Below are positions 59,300-64,000 of a stretch of DNA of 64,000 nucleotides, piece by piece (within the stretch, counting starts at the first letter, position 1; each line of letters begins with the position of its first letter). The notes below the pieces were generated by a model, which saw nothing but the letters and a program-made list of their open reading frames with translations, searched no databases and was not told where the DNA came from. Origin of the DNA: Endomychus coccineus (taxonomy: Eukaryota; Arthropoda; Insecta; Coleoptera; Endomychidae); the NCBI GenBank assembly GCA_958510875.1, contig OY294068.1:191666315-191730314 (forward strand), written 5' to 3'. Position numbers and translations under genes: made by a program.

Positions 59300-61290
59300 A
59301 ACTTTGCCGCTCCCCGCCCTGACGGCATTAACATATTGAGGTGGAAGAAATTCCCTTCCACTCACCGCCGTCTGGCAAGAGTCTTTGAATCTTGGCTTAA
59401 ACAGGAGCAGTAAACTCCAAGTTGGGTTGTCGAGGGGTATACTGTGCTACTTCCAAAGAATGGAGACTTGTCTGATCCTAAGAACTACCGGCCGATCACT
59501 TGCCTCAAAACCTGCTACAATTTTTTTACACGTATCTTATCTGCTAGATTGTTGACAACGATTGGGCCGGTAATTAATAAGATCAGCGAGCAGCGTGGGG
59601 CGAAAGGAGGCATGGAGGGTTGCCGAGAGAACCTGGTGATAGATATATCCATCAATCAGGACTCCATACTCTACAAGCGCAACCTTTCCATGGTCTGGAT
59701 TGACTATCGCAAAGCATTTGATTCAACATAACATGAACTATTATTATACTTGCTCCAAAGCCTTGCGGTACCAACACCACTAGTGAGATGCATAGAACAT
59801 CTGTTGCCACTCTCGAAGAATCGTTTTGCCATCACATCAGGCACACGACGAGTCTTGACAGATTGGTAACATTCAGTTTTCCAAGGAGACTCCTTGAGTT
59901 CCCTCTTGTTCAACATCCCACTGCTGCCGATCTCCGTTGCGTTGAGACGGACTCGTGGATATTACTCTGGACCACCGAACGTCCATCAAGATCTCAACGT
60001 GGTTCAGGAATAAACACGAGCCGTAGGCATGGAGTTGGGATTGGACAAGTGCGCAGTGTTTCATTCAAGGAGACAACGATCTCCGGAAGTGCACAAGAAT
60101 ATGCAGTTTGCCGACGGAAGCATCTTTAAACATCTTGATGCTGGAGAGACCTATCGATACCTGGGAATTGAGCAGCGTCCTAATTATGACGCTTCGCAGG
60201 TAGAGGTGGCTCTCCGCGGCAAGTACAGAAAACTTGTTCGAAAGATTTGGTCTTAACTTTCGAGTGAGAACAAGGCGTCTGCAAGAAATCTGCTTGCCGT
60301 TCCAGACCTCCTTCACTCTTTTGGAGTGGTGAAATGGACGGTCGATGAGTTGCATAGACTCCTCACAGACACCGGAAAATTACGCATATCCACCATAGTT
60401 TGCATCCTAGGTCGTTCATTTCCCGCATTTATCTCTCACTGCACCTGGGAGGTAGGAGACTCCTTAGTCTGGAGGGTCTGCATCGAAGTGTGGTTCTAAG
60501 TATAGCTTGTAAAGTTCTTAGTCATGAATTGGCCGGAGCAAGATCTTATGCTCAGGCGGCATGTTGACAAACCCATACATGGTGTTTTCTGACGAAACAT
60601 CGAAACGCTTGGCTTGACAACCAGGCTGACCTTCGGTTACCTAAGGTCAGCCGGGCTGAGATGGCGTAATCAACACCTTGGTCTATCGTAGCAATGTGTT
60701 GGGTATGCAGCTTACTGATGTCAGCTTCAGGGCCTGTCGAAAGGCGCCAGAGACGCTATTCCACCTGCTGTCGGCATGTCCGGCAAAAGCGGCCTCGGCG
60801 TACACCCATCGTCATAATCCAGCCCTAGGGGTGCTGTACTACCATCTAAGACACTCGTAAGGAATAGACCAAGAGCCGATGCTGCCTTACTTGCCAGGAG
60901 ACATTGAGTCCGTTGAGGGAAACGAGAAATGCCAGATCTACTGGAATTATCCGTTTCCGACCGTCAGGTCCATACAGCAAATAGGCCTGACGTTGTCCTC
61001 CTCGATAAACAAAGCAAAACTATGTAATTCATCGAATTCTCTGCTCCGGCAGAGAAGAAAATAGTCTTAAAAGAGGAGGAAAAATGGACAAAGTATCAAG
61101 ATCTCCCGTTCGAGCTCCGCACGCTAAACCCACGCCACTATAGGTATTTTGGGCGGAAATCGGTCTACACTGCGTTCGGGCTTGAAGATCATTCCGGCCT
61201 GTAAGAACTCGGCGCAGATTTCGAAAGACCGGACGCAGAAGGCAGTCATGCTGTGTCAGGTTGACTTTCGAAATTATTCATAACCTTGTT
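59300..61290 (+). pseudogene. LINE with restriction-like endonuclease (R2/R4-type)
   Basis: Order of blocks: KKFPSTHRRLARVFESWLKQ; TVLLPKNGDLSDPKNYRPIT and CLKTCYNFFTRIL (RT start, frame 59444-59731); GGMEGCRENLVID; MVWIDYRKAFDST (motif A with Asp). The YADD/YMDD block is not visible; the region 59740-60000 is deleted or scrambled. GLDKCAVFHSRRQRSPEVHK and GETYRYLGIEQ follow at ~60030-60180. Then CRKAPETLFHLLSACP (Cys-His block, first Cys lost), THRHNPALGVLYYHLRHS, NEKCQIYWNYPFP, RPDVVLLDKQSKT and FIEFSAPAEKKIVLKEEEKW with TKYQDL. The PD...D...IEFSxPAE...K layout is a restriction-like endonuclease at the C-terminus, typical of R2/R4/NeSL-type LINEs that cut DNA for target-primed reverse transcription. 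Many stops and shifts. Confidence 0.8.
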
Positions 61291-61522
61291 ACTGTCACAA
61301 GAACTATCAAAATTTGCCTCAGAGTAAATACTGTGACTTCACATTGATGACATCACTCGAATCTTGAAATGAGAATTTCGGCCACTTGTGCAGGTTAAAT
61401 ATATACGAGTAATACATACTCATAATAGTCTAGGAGCTAGACCGATATTGATCGTCTGAACATTAACCCGATGGCACTACGGTTTATCGTTAGAGGACGG
61501 TTCAATGACCAATTCATCTCAC
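61291..61522. other. No gene seen
   Basis: Short stretch between the LINE and the foldback. Confidence 0.5.
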
Positions 61523-62577
61523 AGACCGAATTTTCCCCGGCTGCTAGATCTCGAGATACAGCATCCGCATTTTTAGGTTAACCCTTTCCAAGTTGCGGTT
61601 ACTTGAAAAGCATGCCATACTTATGCACTTCCACCATGTGCCATCATTTTTTTACGTGCCCGTTTATCAGGCCGACCAGTAAAATTGGACCGAAAATGAA
61701 CTGCTAATAGTTAACCCCCCCAAACCTGGTAGAAAATGTTCATTGGTGTGGGCAATTGTTAACATACCCTATGCCATCAAAAGTTATCGGTCCATTTCCG
61801 AGTAATTGGCCATTAGTTGGACAAAAAATGTTTCTTTTTTTCATTTTGTGACTAAAACTTGCGGGTTACAAGTTAACATGATGGCACCATGTTAAATAAC
61901 TTTATTGGAGGTCAAATAAAGATTTAAAATTATCGCCATCACTTCTTGCCTATTCAAACCCCCCAAAACCCCCTAAAACCACCCCCAAAACAAAACAAAA
62001 ACAAAAAAACTGCCGTTTCGATTTTAAACCCAGCCAGAATCTCAAAAATTTACTAATTTATGATAAATTTGGTCATATTATGCATATTATTCATATTTTT
62101 TTGGGGGTGGCTTTAGGGGATTTTGGGGGGTTTAAATAGGCAAAGAGTGATGGCAATAACTTTAAATCTTCATTTGACCTCCGATAAAGTTATTTAACAT
62201 GGTGCCATCATGTTATCTTGTAACCTGCAAGTTTTAGCCACAAAATGAAAAAAATAAACATTTTTGGTCCAAATAATGGCCAATTACTCGGAAATGGACC
62301 GATAACTTTTGATGGCATAGGGTATGTTAACAATTGCCAACACCAATGAACATTTTCTACCAGGTTTGGTGGGGTTAACTTGCAGTCCATTTTTGGTTAA
62401 ATTTTAACTGGTCGGCCTGATGAACGGACACGATAAAAAATGATGGCACATGGTGAAAGAGTATAAGAATGGCATGCTTTTCAAGTAACGGCAACTTGGA
62501 AGGGGTTAACCTCCAGTCAAAAAAAAAAAATGAGTATGCCGTATCTCGAGATCTAGCAGCCGGGGAAAATTCGGTCT
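61523..62577. mobile_element. 1.05-kb foldback element with ~470-bp arms
   Basis: Left arm 61523-~61989 and right arm ~62101-62577 are inverted copies, by eye roughly 85-90% identical, starting AGACCGAATTTTCCCCGG and matching through 'cctatgccatcaaaagttat', 'gatggcaccatgttaaataa' and 'ccccccaaaa.cccctaaa'. The ~110-bp spacer is AT-rich. The inner arm edge is a C-run that can pair with a G-run ('ttgggggtgg'). No transposase. The 60-codon minus-strand frame at 62208-62390 is inside an arm and has no known motif. Confidence 0.9.
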
Positions 62578-62639
62578 ACAGTTCTTATTTTCGCCACTTT
62601 AAAGCGGTCTGTAAAAATGTAAGTCCATGCGGCCAATAA

Positions 62640-62820
62640 AAACGGCGCGATCGTCTCACAGTGGATTACGCACCTAAGTAGGTACGTACGCACGCAAACA
62701 AACGGACATCATGTCAAAAATACTCTAGATCGATGCAGAAATGCTCAACACGGATATATCCCCAATCACAATAGACCCCTTACAGTATGTACTAGGTATA
62801 GTGAGGAAAGTAAAAAAGAA
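62640..62820 (+). repeat. Dispersed repeat motif, copy 3 of 3
   Basis: Has 'gtacgcacgcaaacaaacgg', 'catgtcaaaaatactctag' and 'atcgatgcagaaatgctcaa', then 'gtgaggaaagtaaaa'. Matches copy 1 (360-520) in the same orientation. Confidence 0.55.
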
Positions 62821-64000
62821 AGGTCTCCATGGTTACGGCTATATAAATTGAAAACTGTAATGCAATAGAAGTGCAATCTACTAAATACAAAATTGCGTTA
62901 TCTCCGTTAGGTTTCAATAAAATCATTTCCCTTTGAAGTTTTACGAACTGCTATTGAATCACTTTTTATATGCCGACGGTACAAATGAAACGTTGCATCT
63001 TCTTGATAGGCCGCCGATTCGTCCGTTAATTAGTTTTCAAGAATTTTCAGAAGAAAATATGCCACAAGCAGTTTCGATAAGAGTTTAGATCGCTTACATG
63101 AAGATAGTGAATAAATCGAAAGCATCAACAAATAATCAAAATCGAATTAAAAATAAATGAAAGGAAATCCATTCACCTGATAAGTACATCGAATCACATT
63201 TGTAACAAAATCTCAAATCGAAGCACGTAGTTATTGAATTGTCAACCAGAAGAATAAATGAACATTATTTAGAAATATGATAAGAAGTAGAGTTGGTGCT
63301 CTCCTCCATTCTAGACCATCTCACAGGTTTGGATGATAAAATACTTTACAATATTAATTACCATGTTAGTATCTACAGTGTGACCACGTTAAGGACTTAC
63401 CACCCTCGTAACTTTTGTATCTTTTGACAGATTTTGATAAAAAAAAAATTTTAGATTGGTATTCAAAACGTGCATTAAACTAGTGGATCACTTTAGTTTA
63501 GGGCTGTAATCATGGCCACCTACTACCACTCTTATTGGCTTAAATTCCAAACAGTATTATTAGGGATTTTTTCGAGAAAACAGATTACGTATTCTTATTT
63601 AGGATAACGTTAAACTTACCTATACCGATTTTCAGTGTTCTAAAATACCAAAGAAGTCCAAGAAAAGAAAATTTACTTTTATCGACACAATAATGTAATA
63701 CAAATTACACTATGTAAAAAAATTCAACTTTTTGTTCTGCCTAACCTTTTCGATGTTTGCGTTCGATTCTACATCTATTTCGAATAATTAAAAGCCACCT
63801 TAGAAGTTAAAAAGTTTGCTTTTGCGTTCAGGGCGAATTTTTTTCCAAAAGTAAAACTTCGCTGTGAATATCCTGGAATAACTTTTTATAAACTTGACTC
63901 ATCCAGTCTATGATATATCAAATCATTGGCAGTTGTGTGGAGAATTGAGATAAACAGTTTAAAATTGCATATGTAAGACTGTTTGGCTGCTATTTGCAGA
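62821..64000. other. No gene seen
   Basis: AT-rich. No recognised coding region up to the window end. Confidence 0.5.

Overview
This window looks like repeat-rich, AT-rich intergenic or intronic DNA from an arthropod, most likely an insect. The evidence is the mix of elements: several lineages of non-LTR retrotransposon, Penelope-like elements (PLEs), a Helitron helicase, mariner and DD41D IS630-Tc1-mariner transposases, a hAT relic, and TA-flanked MITEs. The species cannot be fixed from the sequence. I found no convincing host gene. Every coding stretch I recognise belongs to a mobile element, and nearly all are broken by stops, frameshifts, truncations or nested insertions. I saw no tRNA, rRNA or CRISPR array. 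Boundaries of decayed elements are approximate and come from reading, not from an alignment program.

Layout. 0-10 kb: a PLE/LINE junction (2.9-3.5 kb), a Helitron helicase end with a 160-bp inverted duplication (3.9-5.9 kb), a possible LINE tail (7.1-7.6 kb), and a jockey-like RNase H tail (8.97-9.67 kb). 10-20 kb: a ~300-bp tandem repeat interrupted by a 219-bp near-perfect palindrome, an inverted pair of LTR-like repeats that brackets a MITE (copy A) and a PLE end, then three LINE remnants in a row (18.1-20.07 kb). 20-32 kb: a foldback element with internal tandem units, MITE copy B, and several LINE fragments on both strands. 33.5-36.3 kb: a mariner relic with both terminal repeats, split by other insertions including MITE copy C. 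41-44 kb: a PLE endonuclease relic, then a LINE tail split by a 1.2-kb hAT element with an 8-bp target duplication. 45.8-48.0 kb: a DD41D transposon with ~415-bp inverted repeats and a transposase frame spoiled by one stop codon. 50-55 kb: two PLE fragments and a truncated LINE. 55.7-56.9 kb: a LINE with RT and RNase H. 57.5-58.5 kb: three tandem 322-bp units, each holding a long hairpin. 59.2-61.3 kb: a LINE of the restriction-like-endonuclease (R2/R4-type) group. 61.5-62.6 kb: a ~1-kb foldback with ~470-bp arms.

The genes do not form a pathway. What the window records is repeated insertion and decay. The most unusual structures are the 322-bp hairpin array, the palindrome inside a tandem repeat, the ~1-kb foldback, and the hammerhead-like hairpins in three PLE ends. 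Nothing here proves a new biological system.
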